NCBI GenBank assembly: GCA_019614645.1
Contig: JABWDB010000009.1
Location: 11,101,023 to 11,165,022, forward strand
DNA length: 64,000 nucleotides
Reading direction: 5' to 3'
Source of the DNA: Stratiolaelaps scimitus
Taxonomy: Eukaryota; Arthropoda; Arachnida; Mesostigmata; Laelapidae
In this document: positions 23,805 through 34,972 of the stretch, in pieces
How positions within the stretch are numbered: the first letter of the stretch is position 1
Layout: each line of letters begins with the position of its first letter
Notes under the pieces: model-generated
The model's input: the letters and a program-made list of their open reading frames with translations, nothing else
The model's database searches: none
What the model was told of the DNA's origin: nothing
Translations under genes and position numbers: made by a program

Positions 23805-24698
23805 ATGGAAGGCCTCACCCTGCGATTACTGAAACAAGATGAACTGGCATTGATTCCGAGCTTCTGGAAGGAGTCGGTAGGCGTTCCAGTCGAGCTGAGA
23901 TTTATTAAACGGTGGTACCAGCTGGACCCTGAAGGCTTCCGAGTGGCCGTGGACAGCAAAAACCGTATCCTTGGAATGGCGACTGTCGTGAGACAAAGTG
24001 ACACCCTCTATGTGATGGGCTATATGGGCGTGGATAAAGACTACCGTGGCAAAGGCATAGCCAAGCAGCTGCTCGAGAATCTCGTCTCGCGAAAGCCCGG
24101 TGCCAACTATGCGCTCAATGCGAGCGCTGACAAGCTTGGCATCTATCTTCGTCGGGGATTTAAGGTCGCTGAGGATAGTTACGGTTATGCATATGTGGGC
24201 AAGTTTACGATGGAGCCTGAGAAGAGGGCGCCGCAGGGCGGTATGGAACTAATTCAAATAAAGTTGGGAAGCTCTCATCTTGCTGATTTGGTTGCTTATG
24301 ACAAAGAGGTAGCCGGATTTCAGAGGAACGTCGAACTTCTTCAGCTCAGTGATCCGACGGCGGTCGTTCTAGCCGTTAAGCACAAGGGAAAGATTGTGGG
24401 CTATGGGAAGATTCAACACTACCTGCTCGGAGGCGCCTGGCTTGGACCGCTCTATGCTGACGATGTCGAGATAGCGAGATACCTTGTGGACGCGCTGATC
24501 CGCCACTTCGAGTCACAGCGGTGCGTGTTTCTATTCACGATACTGAGTGAACAGGCGCGCCCGATTGCTCAGGCGCTGAACATGATGTTAGCTGATAAGA
24601 TCTCAAGGTGCTATATGAAGCTGGAAGCCGAGCACTTGCCGCCACATAAACTACAGAAAGTCTACTCATTTGATGATCCGGGCTTTGCGTTTCTGTAG
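23805..24698 (+). CDS. GNAT-family N-acetyltransferase, two-domain, paralog 1
   Basis: 297 aa from the ATG at 23805; the open frame extends 36 nt upstream, but without an ATG and across a possible splice acceptor. The N-terminal GNAT domain spans about 1-135, with the acetyl-CoA pyrophosphate loop (Arg/Gln-x-x-Gly-x-Gly/Ala) seen as R81-G-K-G84-I-A86. The preceding strand MGYMGV and following LRRGFK fit beta4-alpha3 and the late GNAT strands. The second half (VAGFQRNVELLQL, VGYGKIQHYLLGGAWLGPLY) resembles the C-terminal domain of YitH/HolE4-type acetyltransferases (Acetyltransf_18). No intron interrupts it. First of four tandem paralogs. Substrate unknown; small amines, amino acids or xenobiotics are possible. 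Confidence 0.85.
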   Translation: MEGLTLRLLKQDELALIPSFWKESVGVPVELRFIKRWYQLDPEGFRVAVDSKNRILGMATVVRQSDTLYVMGYMGVDKDYRGKGIAKQLLENLVSRKPGANYALNASADKLGIYLRRGFKVAEDSYGYAYVGKFTMEPEKRAPQGGMELIQIKLGSSHLADLVAYDKEVAGFQRNVELLQLSDPTAVVLAVKHKGKIVGYGKIQHYLLGGAWLGPLYADDVEIARYLVDALIRHFESQRCVFLFTILSEQARPIAQALNMMLADKISRCYMKLEAEHLPPHKLQKVYSFDDPGFAFL

Positions 24699-24772
24699 AT
24701 ATCGCGCGGGCCCTAAAATAGGTCATCGCGCTCAAAATTACCTCTTGAGACCGGTGTACGTAGCAAATGGTA

Positions 24773-24778
24773 AATAAA
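24773..24778 (+). promoter_or_regulatory. AATAAA poly(A) signal of GNAT paralog 1
   Basis: AATAAA 75 nt after the stop codon of the upstream GNAT gene. Confidence 0.6.
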
Positions 24779-25582
24779 ATTGATTAGATGGAAAAAAAGT
24801 AGTAACCGTGTAATTTGGAAAACCTCATGCATTTCATATGGACGCCATCAGAAACGACGTGCAGACTTTATTTCATCTTGGCGTTACTGCTGCCGCATAG
24901 AAAATTGGTGTGAGGAACAGAAGCAAGGTTTATAATTAATGCTAACGTAAAATCTACAGCATATTTAACGGCATGTCTCAAAATGTCAATCTTCATCGCA
25001 ATTTATCTTTGGTATGTGGTTGCTTAACAGAAATTGTTTTATTCAAAATAATTCCTTTTTTCTTTTTTCGAGCCAGGTGTTGAATGATCGGACCTCCAGA
25101 TTCGAATTGCGTGATATGTTGAACAGCTTTCCCGAGAGTTACTGACGAATTATTTTCTATTCCTGTGGTGGATTAAACCTGAGATGTTCGATTAACCTGT
25201 TACGTTCATTATCGCCAATTTCGTCGTAGTTCTTTGACAATTCTGTGCGGATTTCTTGTTAACACCGTTACAGGGTACTATAAAATAATTTTCTAAATTA
25301 TAGTGTTAATTTGAAATGAATAGTTCAGGACATTGAATTGTTGTTACGCACCATTATTAATCAATACAGTGTCTAACTGCCTATGTCTTAGTTACTCAGT
25401 AATGCGGGCTCATATGCTTTGGGAATTGCTATCTGCGCACCATGTTCCATAAATGAGACGCTCAGTTTGAGTGATCACAAGTGCACGGATAGTTAACCCA
25501 CTCTCGGAGTGAATGATTTGATCATATATCAAAGCAGTCGTTTCTATGGGTTTATTGTTAAGTAAAATTTAAATATAGAATA

Positions 25583-25735
25583 GTTAGAGAATTAGTTGGG
25601 GACAGTGTCAGGCCGAGGCCGTCATGGTCCTAAGAGAGGCGATGGCCTTGCCTCTGTGCACAACGAGGGAAAGGCGCTGGATCCGAGAGGACCATCCTGT
25701 GATAGATCTCTTCGAGGAACTTTGCAGCGAGGAGT
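25583..25735 (+). repeat. Interspersed repeat family IR4, copy 3
   Basis: Blocks TTAGTTGGGGACAG, CAGGCCGAGGCCGTCATGG, AGAGAGGCGATGGCCTTGCC and GTGCACAACGAGGGAAAGG match the other IR4 copies in order. Confidence 0.65.
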
Positions 25736-26097
25736 GTGCCGACCATGTCGGCGACTGACGTGAGCGAGGCTGCGTAGCAAACGTCAGCGGTGTACACTAG
25801 GATGCCGATCCTACCAAAGCGGATCGGCAGGGTAGCCCGCGACGGCGCCGGCGGAAGAAGCTGGAAGTTGAGAATCGTGCTGGTCTCAGCGCTGGCCGCG
25901 CTTGTCCTGAGTAAGTGCTACATGCACTTTTGGGTCATTTGTTTCAATTTTCTTAAACAGGATATTAGTAATTAATAAAAAAGAAAAGTCAACATTGTAG
26001 CCTTTTCGCGTTGATTCTTCCCCTTTTCCTTTGGAAATCATCTTCTCCTTCGGACGACGAGCTCCTGATGAGCCGCCAACAGGGGCACTCTGTTAAG

Positions 26098-26215
26098 AAA
26101 TGGTGCACGGGTTCGATCCCCACCGTTGCACATTTGCATTTAGGGGTCCGTCTTACGAAGCAATGCTAAAAAGCAGTGCAGAGTAGCAACAGAGTCAGTC
26201 CGAAAACCTAGGTTA
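26098..26215 (+). mobile_element. tRNA-derived SINE-like repeat, family IR2, copy 3 (5' truncated)
   Basis: Begins near the B box (GGTGCACGGGTTCGATCCCC) and continues with GTTGCACATTTGCATTTAGG, the CCGTCTTACGAAGCAATG block and AGAGTCAGTC, as in the intronic copies. Confidence 0.65.
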
Positions 26216-26738
26216 AGAAGTGGACGGATGGGATCGTTTCATGGGATCGCGCTTCAACATATTTTTCAGCAACGGTTCAACTGGAAAACGCAGGTTAGAT
26301 ATCCAGTGTTGTGTCAAATATAGCAGATACAGGCGTACGTTTGCGCAACAAAGCAAACGCAATATCCCCAACCGCTTCGACTTTCAACCGTGTCGAAGAA
26401 GCCAGCCTGCCTCATTTCCCGATACCGACAATAGCAAACACTTCTCAATCGCGCAAGAGGCTACAGTCCCCTGATTTAGCTTACACATGTCAAAGTTGCT
26501 TGGAAATAAGCGTCTCCGTACGTCTGAGCTTAGGCTACATTACAGGTGCGTGCAATGTAGGACTTCAACAAAATCGTAACTTTGTTAGCCGTTGTGCCTT
26601 GCGCAAAGTTCTTTCTTCCGTGCAGTCGATTATCTGTGATAACGAATCGGCCAAAATAGAAGGCGAGGCTGTGCCTGGGACTACTGGAAGGACAGTACCT
26701 CGTTGTTCTGGTCGGTTAAGACCACGACAAAGGCATCT

Positions 26739-27665
26739 ATGGGTCTCAGCAAACCCGCCTCGAGACCCATTGACCGCGTGTCAGTGCGTGTGTTAAAGGC
26801 AGAGGAGCTGGATTTGCTCCCGCGTTTCTGGATTCAAGAGGTTGGCATCCCTATGGAATTGAGATTCATAAAACGCTGGTATATATCGGACCCCGAAGGT
26901 TTCCGCGTGGCTGTTGATAGCAAAGATAACCGCATCATTGGCATGGCAAGCATCCTCAAACAGACCGACCAACTCTATGTAGTGGGTTACATGGGTGTGG
27001 CGAAACCCCACCGAGGCAAAGGTGTCGGTAGAAAACTCCTCGACAACATGCTTGCCCGATGCGTCACTGCCAACTATGCCCTCAGCGCGAGTGATGACAA
27101 GCTCGAGATGTACCTTCGTCGTGGATTCAAGAAGGTCGACGACTCGAATGGCTATTCGTACATAGGGAAATTTAGCTTGATAAAAAGTCAGCCAGCCTTA
27201 CCGCTCGACATGGACATTGTGCAGGTAAAGCCGGGTGACGCTCTTTTGGCTGAAATCACGAAGTACGATGCTAGCGTTTGTGGATTTCAGCGGAATGTTG
27301 AACTAATTCAGTTTGGCGAGCCTACCAGCATCGTGCTCGCTGTTAAGCGCGAAGGAAAAGTTGTGGCGTACGGCAAAGTGCAAAAGTATATGCTGGGCGG
27401 TCTCTGGCTAGGACCTGTTTATGGGGACGAGTCGACCATAGCATTGCATCTAATTGACGCGCTTATGCGACAGTTCGAAAATGACCGTTGTCCATTCATA
27501 TTTGCTATTTTTAGTGCAAAGGCGCAGCCAATTGCCAAATCGCTCAACTTGAAATTGGCCGATAAGCTTACAAGGTGTTATCTGAGTACAGCGCCTGAAA
27601 GCCTACCGCCTATGAAGCTCGAGAATGTTTATGCCTTCGACGATGTCGGATTTTCGTTTCTCTAA
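26739..27665 (+). CDS. GNAT-family N-acetyltransferase, two-domain, paralog 2
   Basis: 308 aa from the first ATG at 26739. The open frame starts at 26703, but without an ATG, so 26739 is preferred. The pyrophosphate loop is H-R-G-K-G-V-G, near residue 100. Other shared blocks are FIKRWYISDPEGFRVAVDS, YVVGYMGV, LRRGFKKVDDS and, in the second domain, VCGFQRNVELIQF, YMLGGLWLGPVYGDE and a C-terminal YAFDDVGFSFL. It is single-exon. An extra hydrophilic N-terminus of about 15 residues distinguishes it from paralogs 1 and 3. No clear AATAAA was found close downstream. Function as for paralog 1: acetyl-CoA-dependent transfer to an unknown substrate. Confidence 0.85.
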   Translation: MGLSKPASRPIDRVSVRVLKAEELDLLPRFWIQEVGIPMELRFIKRWYISDPEGFRVAVDSKDNRIIGMASILKQTDQLYVVGYMGVAKPHRGKGVGRKLLDNMLARCVTANYALSASDDKLEMYLRRGFKKVDDSNGYSYIGKFSLIKSQPALPLDMDIVQVKPGDALLAEITKYDASVCGFQRNVELIQFGEPTSIVLAVKREGKVVAYGKVQKYMLGGLWLGPVYGDESTIALHLIDALMRQFENDRCPFIFAIFSAKAQPIAKSLNLKLADKLTRCYLSTAPESLPPMKLENVYAFDDVGFSFL

Positions 27666-30600
27666 CATTCTGCGCGGCTATTGTAGAGGTCATTTCTGCC
27701 ATGTGGAAGATCGTATGGGCACAGCCTCATAGTCAAGACTGCGCACGGCACAATTTCTTTTGGAATAGATAATCCTTAGTTGTTCTAGACGTCAAGCGCG
27801 GGAGCGAAGGGAAGACGTAGTCCTGGAGATTACATCAATACAACAGCGCCTCAATTATGCGCCAGTTATGAAGAGGACTCTGCCTACTACAGTGGGTGTA
27901 GGTTTCGTAAAGGATGTTACCTTTTTAATATCTGAGCATGCGTGACAACAGCATATTCTGGCTGAATAGGATGCGAATTGCCGCCTTTGAAGTGGACATA
28001 AGATGCCTCGAACCCTCAGCTACACCATTTGAACAGAGCTGAGTAATTAACTCTTCGTTTCAGCTCAATTTACCCCCACGCTGATGCGACGATTAGCTCA
28101 CAGACGCCGCAGGACGCCTTGTTACGCTACTAACTTAGCTTACGTAGCGAATAATTGTCTGTAACATTCGTATAAATACATAAGTTAGTTTTTTTGACCT
28201 CGAGATTCGTTACGCGATTCTGAGCGCAGCCGAGATGTTTGCGAACAAGGAAATCACACCGATGCCTGCCATGGCACGCATCGCCATAGGAAGTAGTTCA
28301 TAAGAGCAGAGAACGAATTAAGTACCCTAAGAGTTGTTAGACCATGTCCCATCGCTTCAGGCTTCCTACGGAACGTTTCATGGTGACTGGGATAACGAAG
28401 GAAATGGAAAGCACTCGATTGACAGAGTTAATGTCTGTTTTAAAAATATAAGAGAAAATCGAAGAGGTACCACAGGTCAAATGTTTACCTCAGGGGAAAT
28501 TCACAATTCAGCTAGTTTGTGCCACTGAGCAACGGAAGATCTGCCAATAGGTCAACGTGGTTTTGCCGACGACCTCGTTGACTACGATTCTATTTACATT
28601 TTCAAGTGATGAGTTCAGTTATCTGAGATATATTTTCAACGCTTTTCCTTTTTCCCTCACGTACCGCCTCCTGTCAGTTCCGTTCAGGATACCTTCTTCT
28701 TCACGTTTGTCGTCATCAGATTGTTCTTTCCCTCTGCTCAGCAGCTGTTCCTCCTATCACGAAAGCGAGAGCTCCACCCAATCGCCTTATGTTTAAAATG
28801 GTCGATCAGGCGTAAATAGGTTTTTAGACTGTCTAAACTTAACTTGCCCTATAAAGAGAATAGTTTTATGGACGCATACAGGTTGCACTTTTACACCTAC
28901 ACTTGTGTAAACGATACACGAGCGTTCTCACGGTCACTGATGGTGAGCCATAATTATTCGTCGTATATTCGCACCTATTTTTTGGTCAACGTAACTCCGA
29001 AGGATACAAAAGCAAACAATTGCATTCAAAGAAATCGTTGGTTCAATTGAATAGCCTAGCGTAATTTTCCGTTCTCGAAATTTTTGATCGAGGCTGGAAA
29101 CACGCAGACTTTTGTGTATAGAAATTAACAAAGATTTCGCAGCACCAATGTTAATGGTGAAAGTAGCGTTTTGGATTGACACAGGAAACAATATATATAT
29201 ATGTATAAGCTTGCCTTCAGGGACCTGGCCACGATCGACAGAATCAAACCAGCGTTCTTGAAGTCAGTACTCGGTCTGCACTCCGCGGCACGAAGCCGGC
29301 TTGTCTATTTGCTGCTCGACACGCCATCGTTTGTTGAAGTCCGCCAGTCGTTCAACCTCCCAGAAACAGATAGTTACCGCATCTTTATAAATAGCCATAA
29401 AGCGAAGAAGAGAGGTGGACCCGTCGTTCTTCACGACTCCAGCCATTACTGATGGCAATTGGAGGCTTAGTAATAGAAGCAATAGGCACCATGTTACCAG
29501 GTTCGCGGTTCACGGATTTCACCATATATTCTTCAAACACAGGGGTTCCATAAACCTGATGATAATTGCGTTTGTAAATTCTGTAGTAAAAAATGTGAGA
29601 TGTATCACGCAGGAAAATGCGAAGAAATTAGGTCAGTTAGTCATCTTTTAAATACAAATGCCTAATCTAGTCGTAGAATTAATAATACATCGATCAATGC
29701 AATCAGATGGAACTATGTTTAAAAAAAATGCTTCTAGAATTTTATTTGAAACCCTACACACCGTTGTAATTACTCAAACATAGTGAAAATAAATAAAAAT
29801 ATATATAAATATAGGTTCTAATTAATACGGATTACGAGGTCGATAGCCAAAGGAAGAAGACGTTACGGATCAGGTAATGTTCAAATACGGTTGTCGTTTT
29901 TTATTGTGTCCGTTCTTATGGAAAGTATAACGACCAATCTGAATTTCCTTTAGGCAGTTTTTTTTGAGCTGACCCTCAGCTGTTCCTCTATCTGACAGGC
30001 CCTTTAACCTTTTGGGTATTACTATGAGTACCTATCGGGGCCACCTTTGCTTATTATCTTCCTTACTCGTACCTGGCAAGAATCGGTTGGGCAGTTACCG
30101 ATAACCTAAGCAAAGGTAATGAATAGCAGATACGCAACGAATAACGAAGCGCTCCAGTACGAATTTCTAACATGGTCTGAAATCGACCTATGTGTTTAGC
30201 TTTAAGAGTAAACTTTTTGACGGTGACACGCTTGGTTATTCAGATATACGTAATCGTTCTTGAACCTCGGGAATAGACCATCTCGTGGATTCGTTACGTT
30301 ATATCCGTTGACTGGGAAATCAAATTAATATTGATTGCAGCGATGAACTCCCCTTAAGAAGGTCTCTATCAAACACCTATGGATTTCAAATAATAGGACA
30401 GGCATATGGTAAAAGGTACTCCCAGGGCGGGCCCTAGAAGGACCTTGTTATATATACCGCTCCTATTATTGAGAATAGTGGGAGGAATTGAGCCATCGAG
30501 TTATCAATATTAGAATTCGATACGAGGGCAAGAAATATATGGAAGCTGTTGAGATAATGAATAACGAACAGAACCCATGAATACTGGATTTGCTATCGAA

Positions 30601-31798
30601 ATCAGATGAACAGGCACCTCATTGCACTGCGCTGCGAATTTCACTATGTACATTACGCGCGATGGTGGCTGTCAGTCAGCTGTCCGTCTCTGAGACCAGG
30701 GTAATAGTTTGTTTATGGATATGATCCTTCGCTGGCATCGATTTGGGTCTGCCTCTGCGGTATTATCTATACTCAATCCTACTATTCTTCTTCACGTTTG
30801 AAGAATTTTATCAGTAATCAGTCCATATTGAACACTTCCGTTCCGCTTCTGAGCAGAAATATAATACGAAACCAGTGAACATGCATAGATGACTTGCGTG
30901 TCCACAATACAAACGCGGGTGATTCAAAAATCTCTATGTAGTTTCAAGTAAGCTGATGATCACCACGGAGCACTGTTCACCGTGCAAAAACAAACACTGG
31001 CGAAGTAACCTGCGCAGCTTTCACGTCGACGCAACTATATCCAGTTGTGACGAGGAGCTCACCCTAAATGCGGCACGGCCAACCAAATTCACATTAAATG
31101 GACTGAACTCATCAGTGATAACTAATTCCGTTAGTTTTTCGTTAATAATTCGGTCAGTTGCCGAAGAGAACGACGAGATAAATTTCCTCTCATTTGACCC
31201 CCACATATTCATGTCTCCGCGATGGTAGAGTTCGAGTGTATTCCGAAACACGGCTCGATCATCTAGCGGCAGGCAAGAAAAAGAAAGCAGATGAGCGTGG
31301 CTTCCGCAAAAACAAAGGAGTCTTTGTTTTTCCGAACACTGGGTTTCGCCTGATACGCTCCATCCCATGTGTTTTCGGGCTTGACTGCGCGCGCGGTGGA
31401 TCGTAGCGTGCGCGTCCCGTGTAGCGTTCAATGCATCGAGTCAACTCCCAAACACCCTCAATGTACTACGTACAATCTATGTCATTCAAAACAAAAAACG
31501 CGCACTCACGTTTGAGGACGAGACATCTTCAGTGTCCAAGCTCTTTCGTCGTTTGTCGGAGTCTCAATTTGCAATCGAAAACGTAGTCGACAGGCGTTTA
31601 CGACTTGAGTTCACCCCCTGAGATCTGTTGTCCGTTTGATGGAAAGGTCCGATAATGCTCTGTCGTCGTTTTGGGATAACGAAACGACAAGATTCCCGTG
31701 AAGCTTCACCTTCATTTCGGCGGCTCGACAACCTGCAGTTCTGGGCACCGGTGGTGTCCCAGCCGTACGCGAAAGCCTAGCCGAACCTTCACGGCGCA
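27666..31798. other. Intergenic region between GNAT paralogs 2 and 3
   Basis: About 4.1 kb with no supported gene. It contains a 5'-truncated inverted IR1 SINE at 29966-30086. A 136-aa minus-strand frame at 31021-31431 lacks any recognisable motif. Confidence 0.5.
29966..30086 (-). mobile_element. 5'-truncated SINE, family IR1, inverted
   Basis: The reverse complement carries ATTCTTGCCAGGTACGAG, AAGCAAAGGTGGCCCCGAT, CTCATAGTAATACC and GGCCTGTCAGATAG in the same order as the tail of 15181-15447, without the tRNA-like head. Confidence 0.7.
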
Positions 31799-32692
31799 AT
31801 GGATGGCGTGCAGGTTAGGCGGATGAAGCCAGAGGAGTTAGAGGGCATTCCCCGTTTCTGGTCAGAGGATGTCGGCATCCCGATGGAACTGAATGTCATG
31901 AAACGGTGGTTCGTCTTGGACCCGGAGGGGTTTCGGGTAGCTGTCGATAGTAAGGGACGAATACTCGGTATGGCCGTTGTACTAAAACAATCCGACTCTC
32001 TATTCCTGTTGGGCTATCTCGGCGTGGCAGTCAAGTACCGCAATAATGGTATCGCAAAATTGCTGTTCAACGATCTCATCTCGCGGTCTCCGACAGCCAA
32101 CTACGGCCTGAGCGCGAGCGCAGACAAGTTGGGCATATTCCTGCGGCGAGGTTTCAAGAAGGTCGACAACACCTACGCCTTCGCGTACATCGGGAAATTC
32201 CGCGATCACTTAGAAAACTGTTCGAGACCCACTGGTGTTGAGTTAGTGAAAGTAACAGCTGGTGATCCGCGGGTCGCCGAATTGGCGGCCTATGATCAAG
32301 ACGTGAACGGTTTTACGCGGAATTCGGAATTGATTTTGCTTGGCGACCCAGCGTCGACGGTGGTAGAAGCCAAGCAAAATGGAAAGGTGGTAGGCTTTGG
32401 TAAAATGCAGCACTACATCCTCGGCGGCGCCTGGCTAGGGCCGGTGTACGCGGACAACGGACGCATAGCTAGATTCATCATCAATGCATTATTACGATTA
32501 TTTCAGAGCCAGAAATGCCCATATCTGTTTACCATCATTAGCGAACAGGCTAGGCCCTTGTCGAAGACACTCTCGCTCAAATTCACCGACAAACTGACAC
32601 GGTGCTACCTAAAGCCAGATCCAAAATTTCTCCCGCCAATGAAGATAAACAAAGTATTTGCCTTTGACGACCCAGGTTTCGCTTTGCTGTAG
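31799..32692 (+). CDS. GNAT-family N-acetyltransferase, two-domain, paralog 3
   Basis: 297 aa from an ATG at 31799, the same length as paralog 1. The GNAT pyrophosphate loop reads Y-R-N-N-G-I-A-K: R-x-x-G-x-A is kept, but the usual RGKG is replaced by RNNG. The preceding strand is LLGYLGV. Second-domain blocks are VNGFTRNSELILL, VGFGKMQHYILGGAWLGPVY, FTIISEQARPLSKTLSLKF and the C-terminal FAFDDPGFALL. Single exon, same orientation as the other copies. Overall similarity is greatest to paralog 1 in the second domain (by eye). Activity and substrate are inferred from the family only. Confidence 0.85.
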   Translation: MDGVQVRRMKPEELEGIPRFWSEDVGIPMELNVMKRWFVLDPEGFRVAVDSKGRILGMAVVLKQSDSLFLLGYLGVAVKYRNNGIAKLLFNDLISRSPTANYGLSASADKLGIFLRRGFKKVDNTYAFAYIGKFRDHLENCSRPTGVELVKVTAGDPRVAELAAYDQDVNGFTRNSELILLGDPASTVVEAKQNGKVVGFGKMQHYILGGAWLGPVYADNGRIARFIINALLRLFQSQKCPYLFTIISEQARPLSKTLSLKFTDKLTRCYLKPDPKFLPPMKINKVFAFDDPGFALL

Positions 32693-32792
32693 CCTGACCT
32701 AGTCTCAACCAGGGAAAAGTCCGCTATGCCATCGAACGAATGAAATCGCGCTGAGTGGTACCCCACCAGAGGACAGCATTTACGCCGACCTC

Positions 32793-32798
32793 AATAAA
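32793..32798 (+). promoter_or_regulatory. AATAAA poly(A) signal of GNAT paralog 3
   Basis: AATAAA about 100 nt after the stop codon of GNAT paralog 3. Confidence 0.6.
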
Positions 32799-34042
32799 TC
32801 ATAAAGCCTATACGACAATTATCATTAATCACTGTGTGGGAAGGATCACCCGCCTCGGATGCTTGGTGATGTTTTACTACTGCTATACTGCACACCTTCG
32901 CTAATTATAATAAACATGCTGGTAGCATACAGATAATTAATATTGACTCTTGCTTGGTATCGGCTTCGGTGAGTTCTACTGGTTGGCATAGTTCTATTAT
33001 ATTTACACACTTGTCGCGATTATAACTGACTATTGTCAATAGGGTAGCTAACTCCTAAGCCTGACTTGGACCTGACGAACGTCTTCGGAACTTTTTTGCG
33101 GCAGTTTTTCTCGCTGTGCTGTAATATTTGAGGATAACACAAATGAACGGCAAAATCTGAATAAAATGAGAGTTCAGGATATTAATGATGGTGCCGACAA
33201 GCCTTTCAGGCTCGTCGAAACCGATATTGTACTCTGATATGGGACGAATATATTGCGCGTAATTATATTTTGATCTACTCGACAGTCCTGCAGAAGCACA
33301 GACGATACTGGAAACATGCAGTTACATGAAACCCTAAAGGGATCCTATACAGATGCCCTTTACACTGTCATATTGCTATAACGGTAGTGGATCATAACCA
33401 TGTTACGTTGTTTGAAACCATAGAAAATCAGCTCTATAGACTTTCTTTATTAGGGTTCGGCCACCCGTTTATCTAACTGCTGCGCGTCTCTAATTGCTCA
33501 AATCTTTAAGAACGTCGAGTGACATTCCTTGTTTCGTAATATAGTTCAGAAGCGATGATAATCGTCAACGTCCTGGGTTACAGGGACAACATTGAGTCAG
33601 TCGACTCCATTTCAACCACTGTTACATGCAGCATTCGAAAACAAATCCTCTTCTCCTGTCCATTAGAGCTGTGACATCATATCGTTCCCATGTTAAAAAC
33701 ACGATACATAACAGATAACAAATATGGGCTCACTCTTACGGCTGGCCCCCCATCGTTTGCCCCATCAAACATTTCTCGGTGCTCAGCCTCATGTGGCATT
33801 ACACTACGAGAAATATCGGGAGGAAAATTCACGCCTTGGTGAGCCAACGGCACGATATCATATATGCAAAACACAGACCGTCTAGGGCCCCTTGCCTGGC
33901 GGCCGATATCTGACTTAATCACACTTTGTCCCTTTGAGACAACGAATCGCAAAATTGTGGGGGACAGACCCCTATCAAAGATAGCAGAATTTGTGCTAGC
34001 AGCATCTAATAGGCGATTGGCCTATCAACAAGAGGTAACAAA
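32799..34042. other. Intergenic region between GNAT paralogs 3 and 4
   Basis: About 1.2 kb. Short frames only and no recognised repeat; presumably the promoter of paralog 4 lies here. Confidence 0.4.
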
Positions 34043-34972
34043 ATGAAACAAAGTGACACGAAGGAGGAAGCCCTGATAGAAGGTCTCACAGTGAGACTTC
34101 TGAAGCAGGATGAGTTGGAATCGGTGTCTCGCTTCTGGACCGTCGACATTGGCATTCCCGTCGAGGTACGACTGTTTAAGCGATGGTATATCGTAGATCC
34201 GGAAGCCTTTTGGATCGTTGTAGACAAAACAAATCGCATAGTCGCGTCGGCGACGGTGGTCAAACAGACGGAGGGACTTTTCGTTCTTGGTTACATGAGC
34301 GTGTCGAAGGACTACCGTGGCAAAGGCATTGGCCGAATGCTCCTTCAACGAATGGTTCAGAGATCTCCGGCAGCCAACTATGTGCTTAGTGCGAACGGGT
34401 CGAAACTCTCGATGTTTGAGGAGAAGGGCTTCAAGCGAGACGAAACTGGAAATGCGTATGCGTATATTGGCAAGTTCGCTAGTCAGCTTGAGGAGAAGCC
34501 GCCAAAGGGCGAAGATATGGAGTTAGTGAAGGTGACAGCCGGAGACGCAATCATCCCCGAAGTAGCAGAGTTCGATAAGAGCGTGAACGGTTTTGCGAGA
34601 AATGTACCTATACTAATTCTCGATGACCCAACTAGCACAGTACTTGTCGTTAAACTGAAAGGTAAAGTTGTAGGATACGGTAAAATTCAGCCATACGTTC
34701 ACAACGGGGCCTGGTTAGGCCCGCTTTATGCAGAAGATTCAGCTGTGGCCAGGTACCTTATGGATGGACTGTTGCGAAGCTACGCAGACAAGAAGTGCAC
34801 CATAATCTTCGGTATCATTAGTGAAAGAGGTCAGCCATTCGCCATCTCTCTCGGCCTGAAATTCATTGAAAAACTTACAAGGTGTTCGCTGAAATCTGGT
34901 TCGACCGAACTGCCACCCTCGAAAGTTGAGAAAGTTTTTGTGTATGATGACCCGGGCCTGGCGTTTTTGTAG
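34043..34972 (+). CDS. GNAT-family N-acetyltransferase, two-domain, paralog 4
   Basis: 309 aa from an ATG at 34043. The N-terminal domain opens with GLTVRLLKQDELESVSRFW, almost the same as paralog 1, and has the pyrophosphate loop Y-R-G-K-G-I-G-R. GYMSVSKDYRGKG precedes the loop and FEEKGFKRDE replaces the LRRGFK seen in the others. The second domain has VNGFARNVPILIL, VVGYGKIQPYVHNGAWLGP, FGIISERGQPFAISLGLKF and a C-terminal VYDDPGLAFL. Single exon. Divergence in the substrate-side loops (for example EAFWIVVDKT where the others have EGFRVAVDS) suggests a different substrate. That last point is inference. Confidence 0.85.
   Translation: MKQSDTKEEALIEGLTVRLLKQDELESVSRFWTVDIGIPVEVRLFKRWYIVDPEAFWIVVDKTNRIVASATVVKQTEGLFVLGYMSVSKDYRGKGIGRMLLQRMVQRSPAANYVLSANGSKLSMFEEKGFKRDETGNAYAYIGKFASQLEEKPPKGEDMELVKVTAGDAIIPEVAEFDKSVNGFARNVPILILDDPTSTVLVVKLKGKVVGYGKIQPYVHNGAWLGPLYAEDSAVARYLMDGLLRSYADKKCTIIFGIISERGQPFAISLGLKFIEKLTRCSLKSGSTELPPSKVEKVFVYDDPGLAFL

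Larger units (their letters stand above)
24779..26738. other. Intergenic region between GNAT paralogs 1 and 2
   Basis: Holds IR4 copy 3 and IR2 copy 3. A 161-aa open frame at 26311-26796 overlaps the next gene in another frame and has no recognisable domain, so it is not called. Confidence 0.5.

Noticed and set aside
26311..26796. 161-aa plus-strand frame upstream of GNAT paralog 2
   Set aside because: Overlaps the GNAT start in another frame, is low in structure-like pattern and matches no family.
31021..31431. 136-aa minus-strand frame upstream of GNAT paralog 3
   Set aside because: No motif, no splice partners found; probably chance.
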